Assembly (NCBI RefSeq): GCF_012910705.2
Contig: NZ_WTVG02000040.1
Location: 1,178,001 to 1,242,000, forward strand
Source of the DNA: Aromatoleum anaerobium
GTDB taxonomy: Bacteria > Pseudomonadota > Gammaproteobacteria > Burkholderiales > Rhodocyclaceae
DNA length: 64,000 nucleotides
Direction of reading: 5' to 3'
The notes below the pieces were generated by a model. That model was not told where the DNA came from, did no database searches, and saw nothing but the letters and a program-made list of their open reading frames with translations. Shown piece by piece: positions 54,167-62,815 of this stretch. The position numbers and the translations under genes are program-made. Within the stretch, counting starts at the first letter, position 1; the number at the start of each line of letters is the position of its first letter.

Positions 54167-55600
54167 TCAGCGCCGGACATTCGCGACCTCGACGGTCGGC
54201 CAGCCGCCGCCGAGCGCTTTGTAGAGCGTCACCGTGTCGGCGAGAATCTGCTGATGGTTGGCGAGCAGCGCGAGCTGCGCCGCGAGCAGCGAGCGCTCGG
54301 TCTCGAACACTTCGAGCTGGGAGACGAGCCCTTCCCTGAGCTGGGCCTGGATCTGGGCGGCGACGATCTGCAGCTGGTCGATCTGCTGCTGCAGCTCGGT
54401 GCGCTGCTGCCGATGAGCCTCGAGGTTCGTCAGCGCGTTCTCGACTTCCTCGAACGCGGCGATCACGGTGCGCTGGTACTCATGCTCGAAGACTTTGGTC
54501 TGGGCCTCGGTCGTCTTGAGGCGCGCCTTGATGCTCGGATCGAACGCGGGGATGTTGATGCTCGGCAGAAAGCCGAACGTGAAGGATTTCAGCAGGTCGC
54601 CGAGCGCGAAACTCGACGTGCCGCCGCGACCGGTCAGGCTGATCGACGGCAGCTGCGCGAGCCGCGCCTGCCCGACGAGGTCGTAGGCTTCGAGCAGCCG
54701 GAACTCGGCGGCGACGATATCGGGGCGGCGGCTCAGGAGCTCGGAAGGCAGCCCGGCCGGCACCGCCGGGAGCCCGACGCGCTCCTGCAGTTTTCCCGGC
54801 GGCACGGTGAATTCGCCTGCCGGCACGCCAAGCAGCGTCGCCAGCGCGTTGCCGGCGAGGCCGCGGGCGCGCTGCAGTTCGAGCAGGTCGCGGGTCAGCG
54901 CGTTGTTCTCGGCGCGCTGGCGCAGGACCTGCGTGCGGGGCACGAGGCCCTGCCCGAGCATCGCCTCGAACGTCGCGAGGATCTGCCGGCTGCGGTCGAG
55001 CGCGCGCTGCTGCCGGTCGATCTGCTCGTCGAGCTGGAGGATCTGGAAATACGTCGTCGCGACGTCCGAGACCAGCGTCAGATATCCCGCCCGCCAGTCG
55101 GCTTCGGTCGCGTGGAATTCTGCGGTCTGCGCCTGGACGCCTTTCTCGACCTTGCCCCAGATGTCGATGTCCCAGTTGACCTGGGTGCCGAGGTTGAACT
55201 GCTTGCGGAAGCTCTGTCCGGTGCTTTTCTCGAAGCTCGCGCCGGCGCCGACGTCGAGGGTCGGCAGCGCGCCGGCGCGCGCTTCGCCGATCTGCGCCTC
55301 GGCGACCTGGATGCGCGCGGCGAGGATCTTGACGTCGAAGTTGCCGGCGATCGCACGGTTGACGAGCTCGTCGAGGGTCGGATCGCGGAACTCCCGCCAC
55401 CAGTCGGGCGCGATCGTGTCGGCCGCCGACACCGCGGGACGCGACCACGACGCCTTGCCGGGCGTGTCGGGGCGCTGGTATTCGGGCACCTTCACGCCCG
55501 CACAGCTCGCGAGCAGCAGCGCCAGCGAGCCGGCCAGCAACGCCCGCAGCAGCGGCAGGGGCCGCCCGCACGGCCTTGACATCGACATTGGGGAAGCCAT
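54167..55600 (-). CDS. NodT/OprM-type outer membrane factor lipoprotein
   Basis: 477 residues. Signal with lipobox LLLASC (LLRALLAGSLALLLASCAG), then PDWWREFRDPTLDELVNRAI and the duplicated outer membrane efflux domain (DIDIWGKVEKGVQAQTAEFH; RRPDIVAAEFRLLEAYDLVG; LLAAQLALLANHQQILADTV). The frame is open upstream; ATG 55600 gives the proper signal. It is the outer membrane channel of the peptide secretion system by position, distinct from tolC at 33468. Confidence 0.93.
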   Translation of the reverse strand: MASPMSMSRPCGRPLPLLRALLAGSLALLLASCAGVKVPEYQRPDTPGKASWSRPAVSAADTIAPDWWREFRDPTLDELVNRAIAGNFDVKILAARIQVAEAQIGEARAGALPTLDVGAGASFEKSTGQSFRKQFNLGTQVNWDIDIWGKVEKGVQAQTAEFHATEADWRAGYLTLVSDVATTYFQILQLDEQIDRQQRALDRSRQILATFEAMLGQGLVPRTQVLRQRAENNALTRDLLELQRARGLAGNALATLLGVPAGEFTVPPGKLQERVGLPAVPAGLPSELLSRRPDIVAAEFRLLEAYDLVGQARLAQLPSISLTGRGGTSSFALGDLLKSFTFGFLPSINIPAFDPSIKARLKTTEAQTKVFEHEYQRTVIAAFEEVENALTNLEAHRQQRTELQQQIDQLQIVAAQIQAQLREGLVSQLEVFETERSLLAAQLALLANHQQILADTVTLYKALGGGWPTVEVANVRR

Positions 55601-55641
55601 TGCGTCTTCACCTTCCACGGGAAAAGTTCGCGCTCCGCGGC

Positions 55642-57570
55642 CTATGCCGTGGCCCACGCTTTCGATTCGACAAACACCCTGAACAGCCGCGCATCGAGCC
55701 GTCCCGCCCGGCATTCCGCATCCAGCAGATCCAGCGCATGCTCGAGCGATATCGCCTTCTTGTACGGACGATCCCCGGCGGTCAGTGCGTCGTAGATGTC
55801 CGAGATCGTCAGGATGCGGGTCTGGATGCTGATCTGCGCGCCGCGCAGCCCCATCGGGTAGCCGGAGCCGTCGAGCTTTTCGTGATGGCCGTGGGCGATC
55901 GCCGGCACGCCGCCGAGGTCGCGCGTCCACGGGATCAGGATCAGGAACGAATACGAGTCGGCGACGTGCGACTCGATCTGCTTGCGCTCTTCGGCCGTCA
56001 GGCAGCCTTTCGACACGCTGAGCGCCGCGAACTCGCTGTCGCTCAGCAACGGCACGGAAACCCCATCCGCTTCGTCGACCGTGCAGCCGAGGATGCGGTC
56101 GAGCTCGTGCGAGCGCTCGGTGTACGAGATCGCCGGCTCGTTGGCGCGGCGGATCGCGGCGAGGAACTCGTCGAGACGCGCGACCTCCTCGCGCAGCCCC
56201 TGTTCGAGGCGGCGCTTTTCTTCGCGGAACGCGGTGATGCCGAGTTCGCGCTCGCAGTGCAGCTCGGCCAGTTTCCGGTAGGCCTGCCGCTCGAGACACG
56301 CGCACGCGTATTTGAAACGCTGTTCGAGCAGGCGCATCTCGGCGTGGTGGAGCTTCTTCTCCTTGCGCAGCACATGCTCGCGCACGCCCACTTTGCCGAA
56401 GTCGTGCAAGAGCGCCGCGTAACGGATCTCGCGCAGCTGGTCCGCGGTGAACGCGATGCCGCGCAGTTCGGGTTCGTCAGTGCGGTCGACCGCCCGGGCG
56501 AGGTTCTCGGCGTAGTGCGCGACGCGGAACGAGTGCCCGGCGGTCACCGGGTCGCGTTCCTCGATCGCCTGGACCGAGGCGCGGACGAAGCCTTCCAGCA
56601 GGCGCTCAATATCCGAGTACAGCTGGAAGTTCTTCAGCGCGACCGCCATCTCCGCGCACACGCCGGTGAGCATTTCGAGATCCTGACCCTTGAACGCGTA
56701 GGGATCCGAAGACGTGTCGAGCTGGATCAGTCCCAGCACCTCGCCCTCGAGCAGCAGCGGGACGCACATGACGCTCCGGATGTCCTGTGCAACGATCGAT
56801 TCCTGGCAGCCGAAGTGGCGATCCGCCAGCGTGTCGACGGAGAGAATCGACAGTTTCCTGTTTAGCACCTCGTCGACGATAGTGCGAGAAATCCTCAGCT
56901 GCTCCGGGTCCTCGACGGTGCCGTCGCGCCAGCGCGCCGCGACCGGCACCGGCGCCTCGCCTTCGTTCTTCCTCAGCAGGATGAAGGCGCGCTCGGCGCG
57001 CGGAAACAGCTCGAAGATCAGGTTCATGATCTTCTCGGTCAGCGTGGCGGAGTTCGTGACGGCGCCGAGCGCGATGCCGACCTGCGCCATCGCGTGGAGC
57101 TTGCGGATCACCCCCTGCGCGTCGCCGTCCTCGCTCTGCGGCGGAGGTCCCTCGAGTGGCCTGGCATACTGGGTCGCGTCCACCGTCTGCCGGATCACGG
57201 CCGGCGCGCTGTCGCGAGGCGGCACGAGCAGCGAATGGAACGCGAGCTGCGTGGACGAGATCGACAGCTCGTCGCCGTCGTGCAGCGGATGCCAGACGCC
57301 GGGGCGCAAGCGCTTGCCGAGCACGAACGTGCCGTTGAACGAATGCAGGTCCTCGATGAAATACTCGCCGCCGCTCAGGCACACGCGCGCGTGACGGCGG
57401 CTGATGGTGTGTTCGGGGATGCAGAGGAACCGCCCCTCCGCCAGCGAATCCTGCGGATCGCGGCCGATCACCGTTTCGTCGTGAAGGGGGAACACCTCGC
57501 CCGTTGCGGTGACTTCGAGGTACGCGGTCACTGGGCCCCGTGACTCGGGAACGGCCACTGTGTTTCGCAT
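55642..57570 (-). CDS. FHA-GAF-HD-GYP protein (putative cyclic-di-GMP phosphodiesterase)
   Basis: 642 residues from ATG 57570. N-terminal FHA domain (about 25-110: VIGRDPQDSLA, ISRRHARVCL, HSFNGTFVLGKRL), GAF domain (about 165-330: RAERAFILLRKN, VMCVPLLLEGEVLGLIQLD) and HD-GYP domain with HDFGKVGVREH (about 390) and GHHEKLDGSGYPMGLRG (about 565). The metal-ligand and GYP residues are present, so cyclic-di-GMP hydrolysis is likely. A roughly 110-residue insert separates the two HD-GYP halves. First large gene of the minus operon. Confidence 0.93.
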   Translation of the reverse strand: MRNTVAVPESRGPVTAYLEVTATGEVFPLHDETVIGRDPQDSLAEGRFLCIPEHTISRRHARVCLSGGEYFIEDLHSFNGTFVLGKRLRPGVWHPLHDGDELSISSTQLAFHSLLVPPRDSAPAVIRQTVDATQYARPLEGPPPQSEDGDAQGVIRKLHAMAQVGIALGAVTNSATLTEKIMNLIFELFPRAERAFILLRKNEGEAPVPVAARWRDGTVEDPEQLRISRTIVDEVLNRKLSILSVDTLADRHFGCQESIVAQDIRSVMCVPLLLEGEVLGLIQLDTSSDPYAFKGQDLEMLTGVCAEMAVALKNFQLYSDIERLLEGFVRASVQAIEERDPVTAGHSFRVAHYAENLARAVDRTDEPELRGIAFTADQLREIRYAALLHDFGKVGVREHVLRKEKKLHHAEMRLLEQRFKYACACLERQAYRKLAELHCERELGITAFREEKRRLEQGLREEVARLDEFLAAIRRANEPAISYTERSHELDRILGCTVDEADGVSVPLLSDSEFAALSVSKGCLTAEERKQIESHVADSYSFLILIPWTRDLGGVPAIAHGHHEKLDGSGYPMGLRGAQISIQTRILTISDIYDALTAGDRPYKKAISLEHALDLLDAECRAGRLDARLFRVFVESKAWATA

Positions 57571-57680
57571 TCCCCACCCTCCCGCGTGCGCCGGACGATC
57601 GCTTAACTTCGACTCGTGATGGAAATAGCGGTTCCGGGCAAGCGGGGCCGCGCCGCGGGGCAGTCCCGCCCGGGTTATCG

Positions 57681-57782
57681 TCAAAACGCCTGTCCGCCCT
57701 GACAGCCGCCACGCACCCCGGCCATCGCGCTGCGGTCCGGTTCTTCGGTCACGGACAGGTCGCTGATCGTCAGGGTTTTCAT
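57681..57782 (-). CDS. Double-glycine leader peptide 6 (33 residues, tiny core)
   Basis: Short gene on the minus strand: ATG at 57782, TGA at 57681-57683. Leader KTLTISDLSVTEEPDRSAM then AGVRGG keeps Met -7, Val -4 and GG; Pro replaces Leu at -12. The predicted core is only CQGGQAF. Ribosome site AGGAGA 8 bp upstream. Its promoter and 5' leader repeat those of peptide 1, which makes a chance open frame very unlikely. It leads the minus-strand operon of the exporter. The short core with a single Cys could be a signal peptide, or the gene may be a truncated relic that keeps the promoter. Confidence 0.75.
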   Translation of the reverse strand: MKTLTISDLSVTEEPDRSAMAGVRGGCQGGQAF

Positions 57783-57857
57783 GGTGGATCTCCTGTGAGG
57801 TCTCTGTTACGGGTTGGATTTGCGTCGAGCACTTTTCGCGCGCTCGACAGACCTATC

Positions 57858-57915
57858 GCAGAGACCGTACCAGCTCACCAGATGCGCTCGGTAAAGCACT
57901 ACAAATGATTGAAAA
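57858..57915 (-). promoter_or_regulatory. Sigma-54 promoter with IHF-like site ahead of peptide 6 and the exporter operon
   Basis: Minus strand TGGTACGGTCTCTGC (57872 to 57858) is the counterpart of the promoter at 42360. TTTTCAATCATTTG begins at 57915, again exactly 35 bases before the promoter. From GGTACGG to the peptide start the two regions are almost the same over about 75 bp, including the leader hairpin GCTCGA/TCGAGC (57825-57847). It should drive transcription from peptide 6 through the sigma-54 activator gene. Confidence 0.75.
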
Positions 57916-58305
57916 ATATGATTTTCATTACAGCGCAAGGGAGATCGTCCGCGGCGCTCGCAGGGCGGCGCGCCGAGTAGTGGTTGCTTGCGCCGAACAC
58001 ATTCCCGCAGCTCTGTTCGTCAAGCAGAAACACATGATTCTGGCGCCCGTGTTCTTCGACCGCCGCGCCCACGATCGCAACTCCGCCCACCCACCCGCCA
58101 AGCCCGTCCGGATGGGCTATATTTTTTAAGGAAACTTCGATTGACGAATCCCTGCACGGTGACGCCACGATCGTTCTCCCTGTTCGACAATACGCTTCGA
58201 TGCGCGCCCATCTATCAACCCGCACCATCGCCCCGCTCATCCTCGTCATCCCGACCGGGCGCGAACGTGAGCCCGGAAGACTCCTGACCGACCGAGGGGA
58301 AGCAG
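57916..58305. other. Intergenic region before the kinase gene
   Basis: AT-rich at its left (57900-57935) and around 58115-58135 (TATATTTTTTAAGG), otherwise GC-rich. Open frames on both strands here (for example 57905-58129 plus and 57899-58249 minus) have no family features and overlap the promoter, so I do not call them. It may hold activator-binding sites for the divergent transcription units. Confidence 0.35.
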
Positions 58306-60369
58306 ATGGCTAGTCTTTCGCACGCGATTCACGCTTTCCGCAGCGGCGGTCTGTCTCCCAACGAGTTTTTCGCGCAGGTCGATCGCGTCCTGGCGACGAA
58401 CGAGCCCGACCAGGCGAAGCTCCTCGAAGTCCTGAGCGAAGAGCACACCAAGCTGCCGCTGCCGCCCGACGTGTACGCCGAGGTGCATCGGCGCATCGAG
58501 CACCTCACGGGCACCGGGCACAAGGACGCGAACGACGACCAGACGCGCATGCAGATCGCTCCGGGCGTCCACGCTCCCGGTGTTCCCGGCATTCATTTTC
58601 CCGCCGCCGGCACCGCGCCCTCCGAGCCGGACCGCATCAAGGGCGTCGGAGACACGGTCAATGGCCGCTTCCTGCTCGAGGAATGCCTGGGCTTCGGCGG
58701 CATGGGCACGGTGTACAAGGCGCTCGACCTGCGCAAGCTCGAAGCTTCCGACCGCAACCCGTATATCGCGATCAAGGTGCTGAACGTCCAGTTCCGCGGC
58801 CATCCGAAATCCCTGATCGCGCTGCAGCGCGAGGCGCGCAAAGCCCAGGCGCTCGCCCACCCGAACATCGTCGCGGTGTACGACTTCGACCGGGACGGGT
58901 CGATGGTGTATCTGACGATGGAGTACCTGTCCGGCAAGCCGCTGAGCCGGGTGCTGCGCGCGCAGGGTTTCCGCGGCATGCCGTATGCGGAAGCGCTGCC
59001 GATCATCACCGGCATGGCCAACGCGCTGGCCTACGCGCACGAGCACGGCTTCGTCCACTGCGACTTCAAGCCGGCGAACGTTTTCCTCACCGACAAGGGT
59101 CCCGTCAAGGTCATCGACTTCGGCATCGCGCGGGTCTTCCGCCGCTCGGAGGAGGAGGCCGAAGCGACGGTCTTCGACGCCGGCAGCCTCGGCGGCCTGA
59201 CTCCGGCGTACGCGAGCCCGGAGATCCTCGAGCACCGCGAACCGGACCCGCGCGACGATATCTACGCGCTCGCCTGCATCACCTACGAGCTGCTGACCGG
59301 TGCGCATCCGTTCGGACAACTGCCGGCGACCCAGGCGCGCAACGCCGGGCTGCGTCCGCCGCGACCGAAGAATCTGCCCGCGAAGGCTTGGCGCACCTTG
59401 CGCAGCGCGCTGTCGTTCGAGCGGGAAACCCGCACTCCGAGCGTCGCGCAATTCCTCGCCGGGATGAAACCCCAGCGGCGCATCGCGCTGCCCGTCACGG
59501 CGGGGATTGCAGCGGTGGTGGCCGCGGCGCTCGTCGCGATCGCGCTCCTCTACGATCGAAAACCCGCGGAGCTCGCGCAGGGCGAAGCACCCTCCCCCGC
59601 TGCCGGCGCCCCCCGGGAGGCGCCTCCTCCGGTCGCCGCCGCGCCCGCCGAGCCCTCGGCACCCGAGCCCGCACCGCCCGCCGTGATCCCGCCGCTGTCG
59701 GTCGCGTCGGTCGCGCCGGTGCTGGCGAAAGTGCCCTGCTCGGCCCTCGCGGCGTCGAGCAGCGGCAACACGCTGCAAGTGCAGGGCTACCTGCCCGGCA
59801 CATTCGGGCTCGGACGCTTGCGCGACGCGCTGACCGCGATCCCCGGCGTGACCACGCTGAACACCGATGTGCAGCAGGTCAGCGCCGACAAATGCAGCGT
59901 GATCGAAGCATTCGCGCCTTACTGGACGAAGAACCGGCAGGCCGGCGGCAAGACTTCGATCCGCATGCAGGCGGGCGGCACCGCGCTGACGGAGGGCGAC
60001 TCGCTGATCATCGACGTGACGACTCCCGCATACGAGTCTTATGTCCATGTCGATTATTACGCCCTCGACGGCACCGTCGTCCATCTCGTGCCGAGCCGGC
60101 GGGCGAGAGCCAACCGGGCGCCACCGCGTTACAGCGCGACGATCGGCACGGTGGCCGGATGGACGATTTCAAAGCCTTTCGGCACCGAGCTGATCGTGCT
60201 GCTGGTCACGCCGGTGCCGCTTTTCGACGGGCTGCGCCCCGAATCGGAATCGCGACCGGATTATCTGCGCGCCGTCGACAAGAGCCTGCGCGAGATCGCC
60301 GCGAAGCACGGGCAGGACAAGATCAGCGCGGACTTCGTCCAGATCACGACCCGTGCCCGCGAGCCCTGA
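58306..60369 (+). CDS. Membrane Ser/Thr protein kinase (PknB/PpkA type)
   Basis: 687 residues. A cytoplasmic N-terminal segment of about 115 residues is followed by a Hanks-type kinase domain: glycine loop LGFGGMGTVYKA (about 128), IAIKVLN, catalytic HCDFKPANVFL (about 250), VIDFGIARVF (DFG) and AYASPE. A membrane helix (about 395-415, ITAGIAAVVAAALVAIALLY-like) leads to a Pro/Ala linker and a C-terminal periplasmic domain containing YVHVDYYALDGTVVHLVP, resembling DUF4384. Likely phosphorylates FHA-binding partners in this locus. Confidence 0.92.
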   Translation: MASLSHAIHAFRSGGLSPNEFFAQVDRVLATNEPDQAKLLEVLSEEHTKLPLPPDVYAEVHRRIEHLTGTGHKDANDDQTRMQIAPGVHAPGVPGIHFPAAGTAPSEPDRIKGVGDTVNGRFLLEECLGFGGMGTVYKALDLRKLEASDRNPYIAIKVLNVQFRGHPKSLIALQREARKAQALAHPNIVAVYDFDRDGSMVYLTMEYLSGKPLSRVLRAQGFRGMPYAEALPIITGMANALAYAHEHGFVHCDFKPANVFLTDKGPVKVIDFGIARVFRRSEEEAEATVFDAGSLGGLTPAYASPEILEHREPDPRDDIYALACITYELLTGAHPFGQLPATQARNAGLRPPRPKNLPAKAWRTLRSALSFERETRTPSVAQFLAGMKPQRRIALPVTAGIAAVVAAALVAIALLYDRKPAELAQGEAPSPAAGAPREAPPPVAAAPAEPSAPEPAPPAVIPPLSVASVAPVLAKVPCSALAASSSGNTLQVQGYLPGTFGLGRLRDALTAIPGVTTLNTDVQQVSADKCSVIEAFAPYWTKNRQAGGKTSIRMQAGGTALTEGDSLIIDVTTPAYESYVHVDYYALDGTVVHLVPSRRARANRAPPRYSATIGTVAGWTISKPFGTELIVLLVTPVPLFDGLRPESESRPDYLRAVDKSLREIAAKHGQDKISADFVQITTRAREP

Positions 60370-60424
60370 CCCCTGAAAGCGCCAATGCGCCGGACCGGGG
60401 CCACATGCCCGGATCGCCATTTGG

Positions 60425-61585
60425 CTATTCGATGTCGCGCGCGACGCGGAACCCGTTCTGCGAGTGGCGCACGCTGACACCGTACTTGAAGCGGGTCGAC
60501 GACAGCATGTAATCGGCCCCTTCGCGCCATGAGCCGCCGCGTATCACGCGCACGCGGCAATCCGGTTCGTCCCACGAACGCCCGTCGGCCGGCGCCCCCT
60601 TGTAGGAGTTGTGCCAGCAGTCGCTGACCCATTCCCAGACGCTTCCGTTCATGTCGTGCAGGCCGTACGGATTGGCGCGGAACGAGCCGGCATTCGCCGG
60701 GCCGCCCTCACGCCACGGGTCGCCGCATCCCTTGCAGTTCGCGTTGCCGCCGACCATCTGGTTGCCCCACCAGTATCGCGTCGTCGTGCCGCCGCGGAGC
60801 GCGTATTCCCACTCCGCCTCGGTCGGCAACCGGTAGGTCTTGCCGGTGACACTGCTCAACCACTTCGCATAAACCCGGGCATCGTCCCAGTGCAGGTCGC
60901 GCACCGGGGCGTTCTTCGCTGCGCCCTCCTCCCTCGCCAGTTGCGGACACGCACTGGCGGCGACGCAGGCGTCCCATTGCTCGTTCGTGACCTCATACTT
61001 GCCGATCGCGAATGGCCGCGCGATCGAGACACGATGCGCGGGTCTTTCCGACGGATCGTCGGTGTTGCTTCCCATGACGAACTCGCCGCCGGGCAGTCCG
61101 ACCATCACCGGGCAGGCGGGGCAATCCTTGATCTCGGCCACAGGCGCCGCTGCGGCCGGAGGGTTTCCGGCGCCGGCGCTGCAGGGGCAGGGCGGGGGCA
61201 GGGCTGCGCGCGGTCGTTCCGGCGCGGCGGAGCAGCCGGCGCGGGCCGCGCGCGCTCGAGGCGGGCGGTATCGCGCGGGGGCCGGTGGCTCGACCTTTGG
61301 CGCCGCCGCGCGCAGCCGCTCGATGCGGGCGCGGGCGAGCGGTGCGAAACGTCCGTTCGGGTACGCCTTCAGGTACGCCTCGTAGTCGCTCGCATGTTCG
61401 CTGTCCTTGATCGACTCCCAGAACGTCAGCTCGTACTGCTCCGCGCTGTCCTTGGGGAGGATTCCGGCAAGCAGGGTGGGCGCCGCATGTGTGCTCCACT
61501 GCCCCGTGCCGACGCCGGTCGCGCCCTGGGCAAATCCGGATGCGAACGCCCCGAACACCCCGACGATCAGAAGTTCTCGCCACAC
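60425..61585 (-). CDS. FGE/SUMF1-fold protein, periplasmic
   Basis: 386 residues from a GTG start with a signal peptide ([17 protein letters not shown]). The next part has [18 protein letters not shown] and [19 protein letters not shown], a segment common in kinase- and caspase-linked proteins; a Pro/Ala/Cys-rich linker follows, then an FGE-sulfatase domain ([66 protein letters not shown]). The two Cys that follow GGS in true formylglycine-generating enzymes are absent ([12 protein letters not shown]), so enzymatic FGly formation is doubtful. Convergent with the kinase gene. Confidence 0.88.
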   Translation of the reverse strand: MWRELLIVGVFGAFASGFAQGATGVGTGQWSTHAAPTLLAGILPKDSAEQYELTFWESIKDSEHASDYEAYLKAYPNGRFAPLARARIERLRAAAPKVEPPAPARYRPPRARAARAGCSAAPERPRAALPPPCPCSAGAGNPPAAAAPVAEIKDCPACPVMVGLPGGEFVMGSNTDDPSERPAHRVSIARPFAIGKYEVTNEQWDACVAASACPQLAREEGAAKNAPVRDLHWDDARVYAKWLSSVTGKTYRLPTEAEWEYALRGGTTTRYWWGNQMVGGNANCKGCGDPWREGGPANAGSFRANPYGLHDMNGSVWEWVSDCWHNSYKGAPADGRSWDEPDCRVRVIRGGSWREGADYMLSSTRFKYGVSVRHSQNGFRVARDIE

Positions 61586-61893
61586 GTACAGACCCCGCTT
61601 GTCCCGTAGTGGAGGTGCAGCTCCCGCAACGCCGCTCCGGGAGCTGGATTCAATACGCTTCGCACGGGAATGCGCCGCACGGAGCAGGACATATTTCCGG
61701 CCATCACCGACCGGATTTCCGGCCCCGCACCGGGCCCGGAAGCGGCCATGTCCCGATTCATTATATGTATCTTTCGGCCAACTTCCGTCCTAATCTTAGG
61801 TGGCGATCAGGTTGGTCGGAGCGAACGCGACGAGCGTTCGCTCCGCGTTTACCCGACGTTTACCCCGCATGCTTCCTGGGGAGGATGCCCGAC
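61586..61893 (+). promoter_or_regulatory. Intergenic region with 10-bp-stem hairpin before the DUF4399 genes
   Basis: A perfect 10-bp inverted repeat GGAGCGAACG / CGTTCGCTCC (61818-61827 and 61835-61844, 7-base loop) lies about 50 bp before the first DUF4399 gene. No U-tract follows at once (GCGTTTACC). It may be an attenuator or stress-regulator operator. An AT-rich patch ATTATATGTATC at about 61761-61772 could be a -10 region. No gene is evident. Confidence 0.4.
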
Positions 61894-62322
61894 ATGTCCA
61901 GGGAAATCATTCTTGCCTCGATAGCAACAGTCGTCATGACAATCGGGCCCGCGCCTGCCTCCGCGGCGGGAACACCCTCGCCGAAAGATGCCGAGGCCTA
62001 CATCATCTGGCCGCCGGACGGCGCCGTCATCAGTGGCGGCAAGCTGTGGGTACGCATGGGGCTGCGCAACATGGGCGTGTGCCCGAAAGGCGTCGAACTG
62101 CCCAACGTGGGCCATCATCACCTGCTCATCGATACCGAAATCTCCGCCGACGGCCAGATTCCGCTGGACCGGAATCATCTGCATTTCGGCGCCGGCGAAA
62201 CCGAGGCGCGCCTCGAGCTTCCGCCCGGCAAGCACACGCTGCAGCTGCTGATGGGCGATCACAACCACGAGCCGCACGACCCCCCCGTATATTCGAAGAA
62301 GATATCGATCACGGTGCCCTGA
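61894..62322 (+). CDS. DUF4399 periplasmic protein 1
   Basis: 142 residues from ATG 61894 (GGGGAGG 9 bp upstream; ATG 61885 is too close to that site). Signal peptide ends near ASA|AG. DUF4399 features: FVxP-like AYIIWPPDGAVISGGKLWVR, VGHHHLLIDTE, NHLHFGAGETEARLELPPG and HTLQLLMGDHNHEPHDPP. The conserved His clusters suggest metal binding; function unknown. A paralogue follows. Confidence 0.88.
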   Translation: MSREIILASIATVVMTIGPAPASAAGTPSPKDAEAYIIWPPDGAVISGGKLWVRMGLRNMGVCPKGVELPNVGHHHLLIDTEISADGQIPLDRNHLHFGAGETEARLELPPGKHTLQLLMGDHNHEPHDPPVYSKKISITVP

Positions 62323-62377
62323 CCGGGTGACGTCCGGAGTTCCAGTTTGATCTTCCGACAAGACCGGGAGCCGATCC

Positions 62378-62815
62378 ATGCACAAGCTCATGCACAAGCT
62401 GTTCATCGCCGCCGCCACCGCGTTCCTGCTGCTCGCCGAGGGCGCCCTCGCCGGCAGCACCGCTGCGCCGCCCAATGCCTATCTTTACATCGGCTGGCCC
62501 ACCGATGGCCAGGTCCTGCCCGCCGGACGGCCGTTCAAAGTGTGGTTCGGACTGCGCAACATGGGCGTCGCACCGAAGGACGTCAGCTTTCCGAACACGG
62601 GCCACCATCACCTGCTGATCGACACCGATCTGCCGTCGCCGGACCAGGAAATCCCCTCCGACCGCAACCACCTGCATTTCGGTGCGGGGGAAACGGAAAC
62701 GACACTGGAACTGCCTCCGGGCAGGCACACCCTGCAGTTGCTGATGGGCGACGACAAGCACATACCGCACAACCCGCCCGTATATTCGAGGAAGATCACG
62801 ATCACCGTGCGGTGA
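62378..62815 (+). CDS. DUF4399 periplasmic protein 2
   Basis: 145 residues; start at 62378 or four codons later (MHKLMHKLF). Signal peptide ends near ALA|GST. Same conserved blocks as its neighbour: LRNMGV, GHHHLLIDTDLPSPDQEIP, NHLHFGAGETETTLELPPG and HTLQLLMGDDKHIPH. The two products are clearly paralogous, a tandem duplication 55 bp apart; in the second, GDHNHEPHD is replaced by GDDKHIPHN. Confidence 0.88.
   Translation: MHKLMHKLFIAAATAFLLLAEGALAGSTAAPPNAYLYIGWPTDGQVLPAGRPFKVWFGLRNMGVAPKDVSFPNTGHHHLLIDTDLPSPDQEIPSDRNHLHFGAGETETTLELPPGRHTLQLLMGDDKHIPHNPPVYSRKITITVR

Noticed and set aside
57905-58129. A 74-codon plus-strand frame in the same intergenic region
   Set aside because: No family resemblance, Arg/Ala-rich composition, and position over the divergent promoter.
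57899-58249. A 116-codon minus-strand frame with GLGGWVGG, considered as another GG-leader peptide
   Set aside because: The sequence before the glycines (EVSLKNIAHPDG) does not match the LDRxxM leader, there is no good ribosome site, and the frame runs over the IHF-like site and promoter region of peptide 6.
60425-61585. Annotation as a true formylglycine-generating sulfatase activator
   Set aside because: The catalytic cysteines are missing and no sulfatase gene is in the window.
61796-61816. TGGCGATCAGGTTGG as a third sigma-54 promoter ahead of DUF4399
   Set aside because: The -12 GC is replaced by GG, and none of the flanking elements shared by the two good promoters is present.
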